A stretch of DNA of 64,000 nt from Ichthyophis bannanicus (Eukaryota > Chordata > Amphibia > Gymnophiona > Ichthyophiidae), in the NCBI GenBank assembly GCA_033557465.1, contig CM066047.1, positions 1,736,001 through 1,800,000 on the forward strand. The letters are read 5' to 3'. Below the pieces are notes generated by a model, which saw nothing but the letters and a program-made list of their open reading frames with translations, made no database searches and was not told the origin of the DNA. The position numbers and the translations under genes were made by a program. How positions within the stretch are numbered: position 1 is the first letter of the stretch; each line of letters starts with the position of its first letter. Positions 42,980 through 53,849 of this stretch are shown piece after piece.

Positions 42980-45895
42980 ATGGTTCGGAAGAATGTATCC
43001 TTGAAGGATACAACCAAAAGCAGAGAGGTTCCAAAAAAGAGTAAAGTAGCCCAAATGCCCTCGAGTATGGAGCAGACAGAGCTTAAAGATCCCAAATTAC
43101 CCATGTCTACCAATAGCCAAATTAATATAAATAAAATACAGTCTCTAAAATGCTTGTATGCAAATGCTAGAAGTCTGAAAAACAAGATGGGAGAGTTAGA
43201 ATATATAGCACTAAATGAGAGGTTAGATATGATTGAAATATCAGAGACATGGTGGAAGAAGGACAACCAGTGGGACACTGTGATACCTGGGTACAAACTA
43301 TATTGTAATGATAGAGCTGATCAAATTGGTGGAGGGGTTGCGCTCTATGTTAGAGAGGGCATTGAGTCAGAAAGGATTAAAGTTTTGCAGGAAACAAAAT
43401 TTGCTGTAGAATCTCTATGGATTGAAATTCCATGTAAAAAGGGGAAGGCGATGGCAGTGGGGGTGTACTATCGACCGCCTGGCCAGAATGAACAAATGGA
43501 TGATGAAATGCTCAAAGAAATCAAGGAAGCTAACAAAAGTTACAGTGCAGTAATAATAATGGGTGATTTCAATTATCTCCCTAGCATGTCCTGCCATGAC
43601 ACTGACCCAGTCGATACCGGAGTAAAGTTCCTAGATGAAATAAATGAGTTAGTCCTTAGTGGAACACCAGATCTAGTGCAAGAGATAAGGGTGTTGGGGC
43701 CACTTGGCAATAGTGATCATAGAATGATCGCCTTTGATTTAATTAGTGGAAGAGGGATAGTAAGGAAATCCACAGTACTACCTTTTAACTTTCGAAAGGG
43801 AGACTATGATAAAATGAGGAAAATAGTTAAGAAAAAACTAAAAGAAGCAGTTGCAAAGGTTAAAGACTTACATCAAGCTTGGGTGTTGTTGAAAAATACT
43901 ATCTTGGAAGCCCAGACCAGCTGTATTCCACGCTTTAAGAAAAGTGGAAGGAAGTCCAAAAAACTGCCAGCATGGTTTAAAGTTGAGGTCAGGGAGGCTG
44001 CTGTTGCCAAAAATATCATCTTTTAGGAAATGGAAAAAGGAGCCAAATGACACAACCTGGAATCAGCACAAGCACTGGCAAGTCAAATGCAAGGCATTGA
44101 TAAGGCAGGCAAAGGGAGACTTTGAGAAGAAGCTTGCTGCAGAAGCAAAAAACGCGAAGTAGTAAAGACCTTTTCAAGTACATTCGTAGCAAAAAACCTG
44201 TGAGAGAGTCAGTTGGTCCATTAGATGATAGAGGGGTTAAAGGGGCACTAAGAGGCGACAAGGCGATAGTGGAGAGACTGAATGAATTCTTTGCTACGGT
44301 CTTTACTGAGGAAGATGTAGGGATGTTACCCATGACTGAAGTGGTATTTAAAGGTGCGGAAGAATTGAAGGAAATATCGATACATCGGGAAGATGTATTA
44401 CAACTATTAGATAAACTGAAGAGTAGCAAATCACCTGGGCCGGATGGTATACATCCAAGGGTTTTGAAAGAACTGAAATATGAGATTTCAGACCTGCTAT
44501 TAGTAATCTGTGAACTATCATTAAAATCATCTCTAATACCTGAAGATTGGAGGAATGCTAATGTAAAACCAATTTTTAAAAAGGGCTCTAGGTGCGATTC
44601 GGGAAACCTCAGACCGGTGAGCCTGACGTCAGTACCGGGAAAAATGGTAGAAACCATCATAAAGAATAAAATTACTCAGCATGTAGATAGTCATGGCCTA
44701 ATGGGAGAAAGCCAACATGGCTTTAGACAGGGAAGATCTTGTCTTACTAATCTGTTATGTTTTTTGAAGGTGTGAATAAACAGGAGGACAAAGGTGAGTC
44801 GGTTGATATAGTGTATCTGGACTTTCAGAAAGCCTTTGACAAGGTGCCTCATCAGAAACTTTTGGCAAAACTAAAGAGTCCTGGGATAGGAGGCAGTGTA
44901 CTACTGTGGATCAGGAACAGGTTAAAAGACAGAAAGCAGAGGGTTGGGCTAAATGGCTAATTTTCCCAATGGAGAAAGGTGAATAGTGGTGCACCCCAGG
45001 GATCTGTTCTTGGTCCGCTGCTTTTTGACATATTCATAAATGACCTGGAAAGTGGAATAACGAGTGAGATTATCAAATTTGCAGATGAGACAAAACTATT
45101 TAAAGTTGTTAAAACCCAAGAGGATTGTGGAAAATTGCAAGAGGATCTTGATAAATTGGAAGACTGGGCATCAAAATGGCAGATGAAATTTAATGTGGAC
45201 AAGTGCAAAGTTATGCACCTAGGGAAGAACAACCCAAACTATGGTTACACAATTCAAGGTTCCACATTAGGAACCACCACCCAGGAAAAAGATTTAGGCG
45301 TCATTGTGGATACCATGTTAAAACCCTCGGCCCAGTGTGCAGCGGCAGTCAAGAGAGCAAATAGAATGCTAGGTATCATAAGGAAAGGAATGGAAAATAA
45401 AACAAAAGATATTATAATGCCTCTATATCGTTCCATGGTGAGACCGCCCCTTGAATATTGTGTGCAATTCTGTTCACTGTATCTTAAAAAGGATATAGCG
45501 TTATTAGAAAAGGTTCAGAGAAGAGCCACCAAAGAGACGGCTGAGGGGAGATATGATAGAAGTCTATAAATTAATGAATGGAGTGGAACGGGTTAAACGT
45601 AGATCGATGGTTTACGTTATCAGAATATAGAAAGACTAGGGGACATGCAATGCAGGTACAGGGTAAACTATTTAAGACTAATAAAAGAAAATATTTTTTC
45701 ACTCAACGTGTAATCAAACTCTGGAATTTGTTACCAGAGGATGTAGTAAAGGCTGTTAGTGTAGCTGGGTTTAAAAAAGGTTTGGACAAGTTCCTGGAGG
45801 AAAGGTCCATAAACCATTTAAGAAGGGACCCAGGATATCAATGCTTGACCCAGTACAAGCATTGTGGAACCTGTGTCTTTTGGGGAAACTGCTAG
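42980..45895 (+). pseudogene. CR1 ORF2: endonuclease and reverse transcriptase, frameshifted
   Basis: Endonuclease frame 42980-44026: YANARSLKNKMGEL, 'ISETWW', 'GGGVALYVREGI', 'VYYRPPG', 'MGDFNY' and 'SDHRMIAFD' give most catalytic blocks. A 44-bp inversion (43577-43620) and a deletion after it change the centre. Reverse transcriptase in frames 44122-44775, 44757-44960 and 44979-45569: 'SKSPGPDGIHPRVL', 'QHGFRQGRSCLTNLL', 'YLDFQKAFDKVPH', 'GAPQGSVLGPLLFDIF', and FADE in place of FADD. The C-terminus is at 45578-45895. At least four frame breaks. Confidence 0.85.
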
Positions 45896-46221
45896 GTACG
45901 TATGACCTAGATTGGCCACTGTTGGAAACAGGATACTGGGCTTGATGGACCTTGGTCTGACCCAGTATGGCATATCTTATGTTCTTTTGTTCATTCATTT
46001 AGAAATCAGAATAAAAATAAATTATATTTACAAATCCTTTCTACAGTTTGCTTAGTGTTCAACAAGGAAGAGCAGTTCCTTCAAAAACCATGTACATTGA
46101 AGCTTTCACGACGACTTTACTGCTTCTAAAGCAGAAGTGGTTGACACAGCACATCCTAGGAGAAGACAAAGGGAGCCACCTATACCTCATCCGGTGGAGG
46201 CTCATGTAGAAATAGATGCAT

Positions 46222-46580
46222 AAGAACATAGGAACATAAGATATGCCATACTGGGTCAGACCAAGGTCTATCAAGCCCAGTATTCTGTTTCCAACAGTGG
46301 CCAATCTAGGTCATATGTACCTAGCAGTTTCCCCAAGGGACACAGATTCCACAATGCTTGTATTGGTTCAAGCATTGATATCCTGGGTCCCTTCTTAATA
46401 ATGGTTTATGGACCTTTCCTCCAGGAACTTGTCCAAACCTTTTTTAAACCCAGCTACACTAACAGCCTTTACTACATCCTCCGGTAACAAATTCCAGAGT
46501 TTGATTACACGTTGAGTGAAAAAATATTTTCTTTTATTAGTCTTAAATAGTTTTCCCTGTAGCTTCATTGCATGTCCTCT
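46222..46580 (-). repeat. CR1 LINE 3' fragment
   Basis: Starts at the CR1 3' end (AAGAACATAAGATATGCCAT on +) and runs into the C-terminal reverse transcriptase remnant. 5' truncated at about 46580. Confidence 0.8.
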
Positions 46581-47307
46581 GTGTGATACACATAGGGAAT
46601 GCCAGATAAGTGTGAATGTTATATTTGTTAATTGAATTTTGTATCAATATTTTGTGTTTATGGAAAGATAATGGAATTGAGTTTGTCACTGCTGGAATTC
46701 CTATTTTTTCTCAAGCATGAAAATGTGTAAAAAAAAAAAAAAGAAATTGTCAAATGTATCTTTTAGGAAGTAATGCTTGCATTAGTTGTAGTCCATGCCG
46801 AAGCAGGCCCTTGGTGCCCACTGCATCGGTGAACAAAATGCAATGACGCAGCACTCCCTGCCTCCCTGTAGATTGGATATTGGCACCCTGAAAAAGTCCA
46901 ACATGAGGCAACGCTCTGGTTGTAGCCTGGAATCATGAGAGGCTGAAGCAGAACTAAATAATGTGTCTAAGAGCCACCAAAGGCGAATGAAAAAGGCCTG
47001 TTGGGCTTTGTGTACAGAGGTGTCCACATGTCTATGAGGAGAAGTAGAGCATTCATGGTAACTTCCCTTCTGATTACCTTTTTTTCCAAGCCATGAAACA
47101 CATCTCGTTCTATAAAAATATCTCCTGAATTTCTGCTTTTGCAGCAGTTGCTGTCTATTTTCTTTTCTATGTATGTCCTCAATTTGGGTGAATCGAGCCC
47201 CAGATATGATTCAGGGTTAGGGATTAAGGAATATTAAAAGCGATAACCCCTTCCACTAACTAATAGTGAAAAAGCTTTGCCAATTCTGAAAAAAAGAGTA
47301 ACTCTTA
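46581..47307. other. Intronic sequence, no feature seen
   Basis: Poly(A) tract near 46729-46744. No supported exon or repeat family. Confidence 0.45.
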
Positions 47308-47712
47308 AGGGGCATGTGTACTAAAGTGTACTATGTTAGTGCGTATTCAGCCCCAAAAATTAGTATGGAGGCCCGTGCTCACTATTGGGGGGCATGCCCA
47401 TCTGTACCCTTAGCAGTTGCCATGTTGGAACCGTGCTAAATGGCAAGCACACTTAATGGGGGTTCACTTACCAACCAGCCTCCTCCGCTAATGACATTTG
47501 TGGCCAGCATGTGCCATTGTCACCCATGCTAATGGTGATGTGCTGTTAATGGCAACATTCTGCTCCAAACCCACCCAAACCGCCCCCCGTCACATGTTAA
47601 GCATAAGGTGTGAGATTTTTACTTACGCTGTTCTGTGCTGTCAACACAGTGCGCTTAGCGTGCTCTAATGCTCACTCTAGCCATTAGCACTCTTTACTAA
47701 ACATGCCGTAAA
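47308..47712. repeat. MITE-like element with short terminal inverted repeats
   Basis: Ends in GGGGCATGTGTACTAAAGTG and CACTCTTTACTAAACATGCC (about 47311 and 47688-47709), an imperfect inverted repeat. A 'first-allele count' style internal sequence rich in TTAGTGC/GCTAATG is repeated, and it is related to segments near 38676 and 48870-49220. Family not named with confidence. Confidence 0.45.
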
Positions 47713-47970
47713 TGTCCTTTCATTCAAAGTCGTTTTGGAGTATTAAATCCAATTATTTTGCATAATATGAAAGTCAATATTTAAGAGCATACATTTCATG
47801 ACTAGATTTTCACCAGCTTCTTTAATTCCTGGACACTGCTGTACATAGTTTATGAAGAGAGAATGCTAGATAGAGCATAAATATATAGAACAGGAAAATG
47901 GAGTAGTCGCAAACATGGCTAGGGGTGCTTGAAGGTCCATGAAGAACAGACCTTACTTGCAGAGAACTGA

Positions 47971-48287
47971 AAGAACACAGAGAGCGAGACGTGAACAAAG
48001 TAGTCCTTTATTGAAATCCCGCGACCCCCCCCCCCCCCCCGACACGGCTGTGTTTTGGCATGTGCTGTTGTCAGGGGGTTACTGAGTTGTATTGGGAGTT
48101 GTTCAGCATTACACACAGGCTTCATACAGACAAGTTCTGAAATAGTTTATATACCTAACAATGCTGACCAAATCCCAATATGACTCAGTAACCCCTTGAT
48201 GAAGGCACATGCTGAAATACGGTCGTGTCGGAGTTGCTGGATTTCAATAAAGGACTACTTTGTTCGCATCTCGCTCTCTGTGTTCCT
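47971..48287. mobile_element. Inverted-repeat element with two hammerhead-like arms
   Basis: Arms of about 130 bp (47971-48110 and 48160-48287) are imperfect inverted repeats around a ~50-base centre. Each arm carries ATTTCAATAAAGGACTAC and a hammerhead-like core. On + the core runs at about 48190-48232: AACCCCTTGATGAAGGCAC, then ATGCTGAAATACGG, then TCGTGTCGGAGTT, with an ACG/CGU stem III and cleavage expected after GUC. The core has one extra U. On - the core is more degraded (CTGACAA for CTGATGA). An oligo-C run (48026-48043) lies in the left arm. Confidence 0.55.
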
Positions 48288-49916
48288 TTTCTTAGGGGTG
48301 CTGAAGGCCAGAAATGCACTGAGTAGGTAGACGAGGAAGATACGACCATGCTGCTTGCAGAAAATTGTCCAATTTTCCCCTATGCTTGGAAGTTACCTTT
48401 TTCTATCAGATATCAGCAGCTAGTTAAAGTGCCTAGCTGCTGCCATGTTAATAACCCCCCCCCCCCTGATATTCAGAGGCAGAGCACTTCCTGTTTCTGC
48501 CGCTGAATATCCAGACTTGCCAATTATCAGCACTACTAGGATTTCAGCTGCTTACTGGGTAGTGTTCAGGTTAATAGTAGGACAGCCATTTATCTGCCCT
48601 AACATTATCCAGTTAGCATGTGAATATCAACGCTAACCAGATAGCAGCCATCACTGCCCCCAATCTGTGAAATGGACCATCCCGGTCTGTGAGCAATAAC
48701 TGGTTAGTGCAGCTGAACATCGGGTTGCGGGTTTGCTCACTAGTTAGAACACTTTGAATATGCTCCCCTTTGACTTTAATTCACACTAGAGAGCGTTACC
48801 TTCAGCCTATTGCCATCCCAGCAGCACATGGTAATACAGGGGCAGCAAGTTTTTGCGTTGACTGCGCATGAACAACAAGAATTAGTGCGCAATAAGTGCA
48901 AAGACTGTGCGCTGTTGGGGGATTTGCCTTCTGCAGTTACTGCAGAGAAAAATTCCTTCTGTGTGGTAACATCATTCTCACTTTAACATGGATGCACTTA
49001 ATACCATCCACTGAGGTGACATAAAGTGCATCCACGTTAACTGGAACATTGGTTTGCATTAATACCTCCCATGCTAATATGTGCAGTCCACACCCACCCT
49101 CTGTCCCTACCCACCCAGTCTCTACCTCGTCATGCGCTAACCACGGTCCTGAATGAGCTGATTTTCAAGCATTAATGTGCTCATTAACCATTAGTGCAGT
49201 TTAGTAAACATGTCACACATGCTGTGATTTTCTTTAAGATCTTGGAGTCTTCTATTCTCCATCAATAGATATTTTTATTTATTTGTTTTATGTTCATTTG
49301 ATGCCCTCTCAAGAAACAGATCAAATGGTTTCAATTAAAAACAATTAAAAAAACAAAATAAAACCTAATTACATCCAAAAAATGCAGACATTACCCAGCA
49401 TCACCTAAAATAGCTCCACTCCATCCCACACCTCCCAGTCCATCCACTATACCCTCCTCCGTCAACTCCATGGAAATACCCGGTGAACATCCAAGAGTTT
49501 GCTTTGTTTCAAAATGATTAGAAGCAGTTCCAGAACACTGGACAGAGCAGCATAATTAAAAATTCACTTGTTACTTTCAACCAACCAAATTTCTGAGTGG
49601 CCAGGAAGCAAAATCTGCTACTGTGACCACAACGATCGTGATGGATGATAAAACATTTGGCCAAATGATCGTGTCCCTCCCCGTAAAGCCTTAAACACCA
49701 GGCAAGGAACTTTAAACTGTGCTCTAAAAGAAACTGGAAGCAGTGAAGTTGGAGAAAGAATGAGATCACATAGGTCTTCCTGCACATTAGGTTTGCTGTG
49801 CTATTTTGAACAATTTGGAAAGGTCTGACATCACTGTTAGGCAGATAGTCTCTGGAACTAAAACAACAATCGACTTTTACAAATGGAATGAACATGCGTT
49901 TTCTTTATCATTTTAG
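48288..49916. other. Intron: low-complexity and repeat remnants
   Basis: A poly-C run at about 48455-48466, inverted TGATATTCAG/CTGAATATC motifs near 48470-48510, a TTTATTTATTTG-type tail near 49276 that may start an L2-like remnant, and MITE-like TTAGTGC sequence to about 49220. No exon seen before 49917. Confidence 0.4.
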
Positions 49917-50148
49917 GTTGATTCTCAGCAGGGATCCAGCTTGGTGACATTTGGGTATTATGTCCTGGTGAATGGTAAAACTGGAAAGCTGATCTATATG
50001 CCGTCAGCCGTGGCAGAGGTGCTAACTGCTTATGGCATTAATGGCGTTACAGAAAATATAAAGCAGCACGTGCCAGATCTGCAATATATCGCTCTTTTGG
50101 CTGCTCCCTGGAATTTACAACCTACTTTCTGGTTCCAACTGAAAACAG
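49917..50148 (+). CDS. Host gene internal exon (232 bp) with a GC splice donor
   Basis: Acceptor TTTATCATTTTAG precedes 49917. The frame continues in phase 0 from the exon ending at 38567 and encodes 77 codons (VDSQQGSSLVTFGYYVLVNG, then a region ending APWNLQPTFWFQLKT), without stops. The sequence alternates hydrophobic strands and one helix-like part (AVAEVLTAYGINGVTENIKQ), so it reads as a compact extracellular domain after the stalk. The donor is ACAG|GCAAGT: a GC-AG intron with an otherwise perfect consensus. Reading past it meets a stop within two codons, which supports splicing here. No later exon lies in the window. KIAA1549 family is possible. Confidence 0.75.
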
Positions 50149-50768
50149 GCAAGTAACTCTGAAAACCATAGGTATATTGTCCAGAATAGAAGAATAGCCA
50201 TATTGCGTGACCCCAAAGATCCCTCAGATCTAATCTCATCCTGTTTCCAAATGTGACTAATCCAGGTCACAAGTACCTTGCAGAACCCCAAAAGTCGTCA
50301 GATTCCATGCTACTACCCCCATGGATAAGCTGTTGCTTTTCGCAGGTCTATCTTAATAATGGTTTATGGACTTCTCTGCCAGGAATTTCTCCAAACCTTT
50401 AAGTGCTTTTACCACGTCCTCTACTAGAATGGTACTGGGCATCCTAGGTGAACCTTTTGCTTCAGGATCCCTCCTCTCCCAAGACTTTGATAATTAAACT
50501 CAACTGGGCCGATATTCTAAGCAATTAATATGTTGAGTAGGCAGCTAAGCACATTAATTATAGCGACTGGGCTGTCTGCTGAATATTCCCAGCTAGTACC
50601 ACTCCGTATCCCATTGCATCAGGCTGTTCCGAGGATAGACTGTAGGCGGCAGTGGTGATACCTGCTAGCCGATTATCCCACAGCAGCAAAACGTAAGCAC
50701 TTGAAAAGCTCTCCTAACTCTCATTGCTGTAGCTAGCTGCTTCCCCAGAATATCCTCCCCCAACACCA
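50149..50768. other. Intronic sequence with a CR1-like remnant
   Basis: About 50180-50420 resembles a diverged CR1 3' end on the - strand (TCAGATCTAATCTCATCCTG ... TAATGGTTTATGGACTTC). The rest shows nothing I recognise. Confidence 0.45.
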
Positions 50769-51005
50769 CCTCTCCCCAGGGCCGGATTTACCTATACGCC
50801 ACGAACGCCGTGGCGTTAGGGCCCACAAACAAGAGTCCCCAGGACAATCGTATTTCCATCACTGAGAAAACCCCACCCGGGGCCGGCCCACACACCAGAG
50901 GGCTTCAGAGGGAGCTGGGTAACCTCGCGCGTGTCCCCGGCTCCCTCTGTATAGCCTCCAGCGTGAAGAGCCTTTTCCTTCATGCTGGCGGTTTGTATCT
51001 GTAAA

Positions 51006-51065
51006 GCCGCGATTGTTGGGAAAGGTTAAAGGCAATGCCCTTTAACCTTTCCCAGCATTCGCGGC
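51006..51065. repeat. Long hairpin within the hAT element
   Basis: TGGGAAAGGTTAAAGG pairs with CCTTTAACCTTTCCCA over 16 bp, with outer GCCGCG/CGCGGC pairing. A second, wider pairing (GTGAAGAGCCTTTTCCTT against AAGGGAAAGGCTCTTCAC at about 50963 and 51090-51107) encloses it. Confidence 0.75.
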
Positions 51066-51186
51066 TTCACAGAAACAGCCGCCCGCGGGAAGGGAAAGGC
51101 TCTTCACGCGGGCGGCGGGACAGAGGGTGCCGGGGCCGCGCGCGTGCTTACCCGGCTCCCTCTGAAGCATCTCAGACAGCTCCGGT

Positions 51187-52070
51187 GCTGGTCGGGGGGG
51201 GGGGGGGAAGGACTGCATGGGCTGTGATTGGGGGGGGGGACCTGGACCGGAAAAGGGCTGTGGGGGGGGGGGGACTGGGAATGCAAAGAAATGGGGTGTG
51301 TGGGGGGGGGGGGGACCTGAACTGTAAAAGGGCTATGGGGGGGGGGGGGACTTGGACTGGAAATGGGTTGTGATGGGGGGGGGACCTGGACCGGAAAAGG
51401 GTTGTGATGGGGGGGGGGGGGGGACTGAACTGTAAAAGGGCTATGGGGGGGGGGGACTTGGACTGGAAATGGGTTGTGATGGGGGGGGGGGGGACCTGGA
51501 CCGGAAAAGGGATATGGGGGGGGGACTTGGACTGGAAAGAAATGGGCTGTGATGGGGGGGGGGGACCTGAATTGTAAAAGGGCTATTGGGGGGGGGACAT
51601 GGACTGGAAATGGGTTGTGATGGGGAAGGGGACCTGGACTGGAAAAGGACTATGGGGGGGGGGGTAACTTGGACTGCAAATGGGCTGTGATGGTGGGTGG
51701 GGGGGGAACTAGGACTGCAAATGGGCTGTGATGGTTCAGGGGGACTCGGACTGCAAATGGGATGTGATGGTGGGGGCTAGGACTGGAAATGGGTTGTGAT
51801 GGTGGGGGCTAGGACTGGAAATAGGCTGTGATTGGGGGGGCTAGGGACTGGAAAAGGGCTATGGGGGGGTAACATGGACTGCAAATGGGCTGTGATGGTG
51901 GGTGGGGGGGGGAACTAGGACTGCAAATGGGCTGTGATGGTGCAGGGGGACTCGGACTGCAAATGGACTGTGAGGGTGGGGGGCCTAGGATTGGAAATAG
52001 GCTGGGATGGGGGACTTGGACTGTACAGGGGCTGTGAGGGGGGGGCGGGGGCTAGGAGGGGAAATGGCCT
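51187..52070 (+). repeat. Poly-G minisatellite
   Basis: About 20 irregular units of roughly 30-45 bp. Each has a run of 7-14 G, then GACCTGGACTGGAAA- or GACTTGGACTGCAAAT-type text, then GGGCTGTGATGG. Frequent G runs give strong potential for G-quadruplexes and for replication slippage or sequencing error. Confidence 0.85.
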
Positions 52071-52989
52071 GTGGATGTGAGGGCTAGCACTGAAAATGGG
52101 CTGATGAAGAGCTGGAATAGGAATGGAAATGGGCTGATGTGGGGCATTGGAGAATGGGACTAGAAGGGAGTGGATGCTGGGTGGGTCGTAGGAACTATAA
52201 GGAACTGATTTTGGGGGAGGACTAGAATGGATGGGGAATGAGAATGGAGAGGGGAAAAATATTTTGTGTGGAAGAAAAGTCTATGATGGTGCCCTGGGGT
52301 ATTGGGAGAGTAAGAGGGTCTTGATAATGTAAGGGTGAAATTTAAAAGGATGATAAAGGAATAAGGAAAGAATTGTGGGAAAGAGAAATAGGGAAACAAT
52401 CAGTATGTTAAAGCAGAAATAGATATGGACAAAGAGAAGGAAGGACAAATGGATAGCTCGCAGAAGACACAAAGAAACCAGAAGAAAGTGACTGGAGCAA
52501 TTGCAACTGAAAAAATGCCCAAATAGAAGGTAGAAAAATACTTTTTATTTTTAATTTATTAACTGGAATATGTCTGGTCTGGGAAGTGTGTATTGCTAAC
52601 ATCTTTGCGTTTTTGTTTAGTGCAAGAGGAAATTACTTTATAGTTTTATTTCTCCTGTGTTGTACTTTTCTTGTTTGGCTTTTGGGGTTCCAATTTTAAT
52701 TATTATCTGCCCACGTAATTTCCCCTACACGTATCCTTGGTATTTTTTGTGGGTGGGGGTGGGGGCGGGGCCGGGGGGACTAGGGGCGGAGAATGGGTGG
52801 AGCATGGCGAGCCACAGGTGTCGGGTTTTTTCTCGGTGAAAAGTTGGCACCCTATTTGTGGGTGTGTTGGGTATAGTCAGAGTGAGAGGCGGGTGTTGTG
52901 CGAGCCTGGATCCCTCGCTCACTAGAGAGTGTTGAACTTGCTGCGGCCTAGCCGAACGGGGCCGTCCCCGCGCTCCTCCAGGCCCGGGC

Positions 52990-53140
52990 ATGAAGGGGAA
53001 AGAGGAACAGGAGAGAGGGGGAGGCGGGAGGCGGGAGACCGGAGAAGAGCACAATCGCTCAGGAGTTAAAGGAGCACTGAAACAGACTCTACGACACCCG
53101 CAAGTACCAGGAGGCGGTGGCCTGTTACACCAAAGCCATA
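52990..53140 (+). pseudogene. STUB1: STUB1 (CHIP) exon 1-like fragment captured in the transposon
   Basis: ATG at 52990 opens MKGKEE, the start of the E3 ligase/co-chaperone CHIP as I know it. A Gly-rich variable stretch follows, then, after a one-base frame change near 53050-53062, QELKEH, a TGA (53078-53080), and NRLYDTRKYQEAVACYTKAI, the first TPR helix pair. The donor GTGAGT follows at 53141, where exon 1 of STUB1 should end. The CpG-rich sequence upstream (52740-52989) may be the original 5' UTR and promoter. The frameshift and stop make it a pseudogene. STUB1 itself ubiquitinates Hsp70/Hsp90 clients. Identity rests on motif memory, without an alignment. Confidence 0.75.
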
Positions 53141-53422
53141 GTGAGTACCGGGGCCAGCGACGGCCAGGTCCGTTTCCTGTAGCTGCTGTAGTACCGCCGG
53201 ATCATTCAATGATCCTCTTTCCCGATGGATAATACATTTTTTAATGTATTTCTTGAATTCCGATGCTTATTTTGTCCCTATGCCTCTTTATGTCAGGCAA
53301 TTCTATACATCTATTGCCATTTCTGTTTTGGTAAGTTGATCTCGTTTTTATTTTTTCTGGGGGCCCACAATTTTTGTTGGCATAGGGCCTCACTCAAGGT
53401 AAATCCGGCTTCTGCCTCTCCC

Positions 53423-53849
53423 ACAACAATTCTGCAAAAATGCAGAGCTGGATATCATACTTACATATAAGCAAAGTTTAATATTTAAATCTCTGTGCCC
53501 ACTCCTTGCTGCTGACACTGAGTTTGTGCATCGGTCAGAATCTGCTGTTTTGCTTTGATCACTGCTGCTCTCGTTTCCCTCAGAAGCTGCGATCCCTTGC
53601 TGGCAGCAAGTTTATCCACCACATTTTCAATCGGTAAAATTGGTTATTGTAGGAGGGGGATTCATTTTTCAATAGCAAGACACAGCAAATGGGGGCCTTT
53701 ACACCCTGGCTTGCAGACCTGCCATCAACGGCGGTTTGGGGGGTATTCCAGTAAGAAGGTCTCTAGCGGGAAGCTGTCGTGAACATGTTCGGAGCGGTGC
53801 CACTGTTACTGCACGCCAAGTGTTGAATAACGGTTCGCTTTATTTGGTT
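53423..53849. other. Unassigned sequence between transposon and satellite
   Basis: No exon, repeat family or motif that I can support. Confidence 0.4.

Larger units (their letters stand above)
42546..45985 (+). mobile_element. CR1 LINE (copy B), nearly full length
   Basis: Starts within ORF1 and ends at the CR1 3' terminus (GGCATATCTTATGTTCTT, 45970-45986). It contains an ORF1 esterase remnant, endonuclease and reverse transcriptase. It joins the truncated 3' end of copy A directly. Confidence 0.88.
50777..53414. mobile_element. Non-autonomous hAT-type transposon carrying host-derived sequence
   Basis: Exact 8-bp target duplication CCTCTCCC at 50769-50776 and 53415-53422, the size made by hAT transposases. 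Terminal inverted repeats: CAGGGCCGGATTTACC at the left and, on the - strand, CAGAAGCCGGATTTACC at the right, one base apart in length. No transposase frame is present. The 2.6-kb interior holds a long hairpin (51006-51065), a poly-G minisatellite (51187-52070), A/T-rich spacer, and a CpG-rich segment ending in a STUB1 exon 1-like sequence. It would need a transposase supplied in trans. It lies in an intron or 3' flank of the host gene. Confidence 0.85.

Noticed and set aside
46060..46215. Short Pro/Arg-rich coding-like stretch (possible exon)
   Set aside because: Two frames are open over about 36-50 codons, but no clear donor follows and phases do not link to the host exons. Left unannotated.
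1341..50148. Naming the host gene KIAA1549L outright
   Set aside because: Architecture and exon phases are suggestive, but I could not verify residue-level similarity from memory.
51035..51373. Gly-rich open frame in the transposon
   Set aside because: Produced by poly-G runs, whose length is unreliable.
52990..53140. Working STUB1 gene
   Set aside because: Frameshift and in-frame TGA within the exon, no further STUB1 exon nearby, and it lies inside a bounded transposon.
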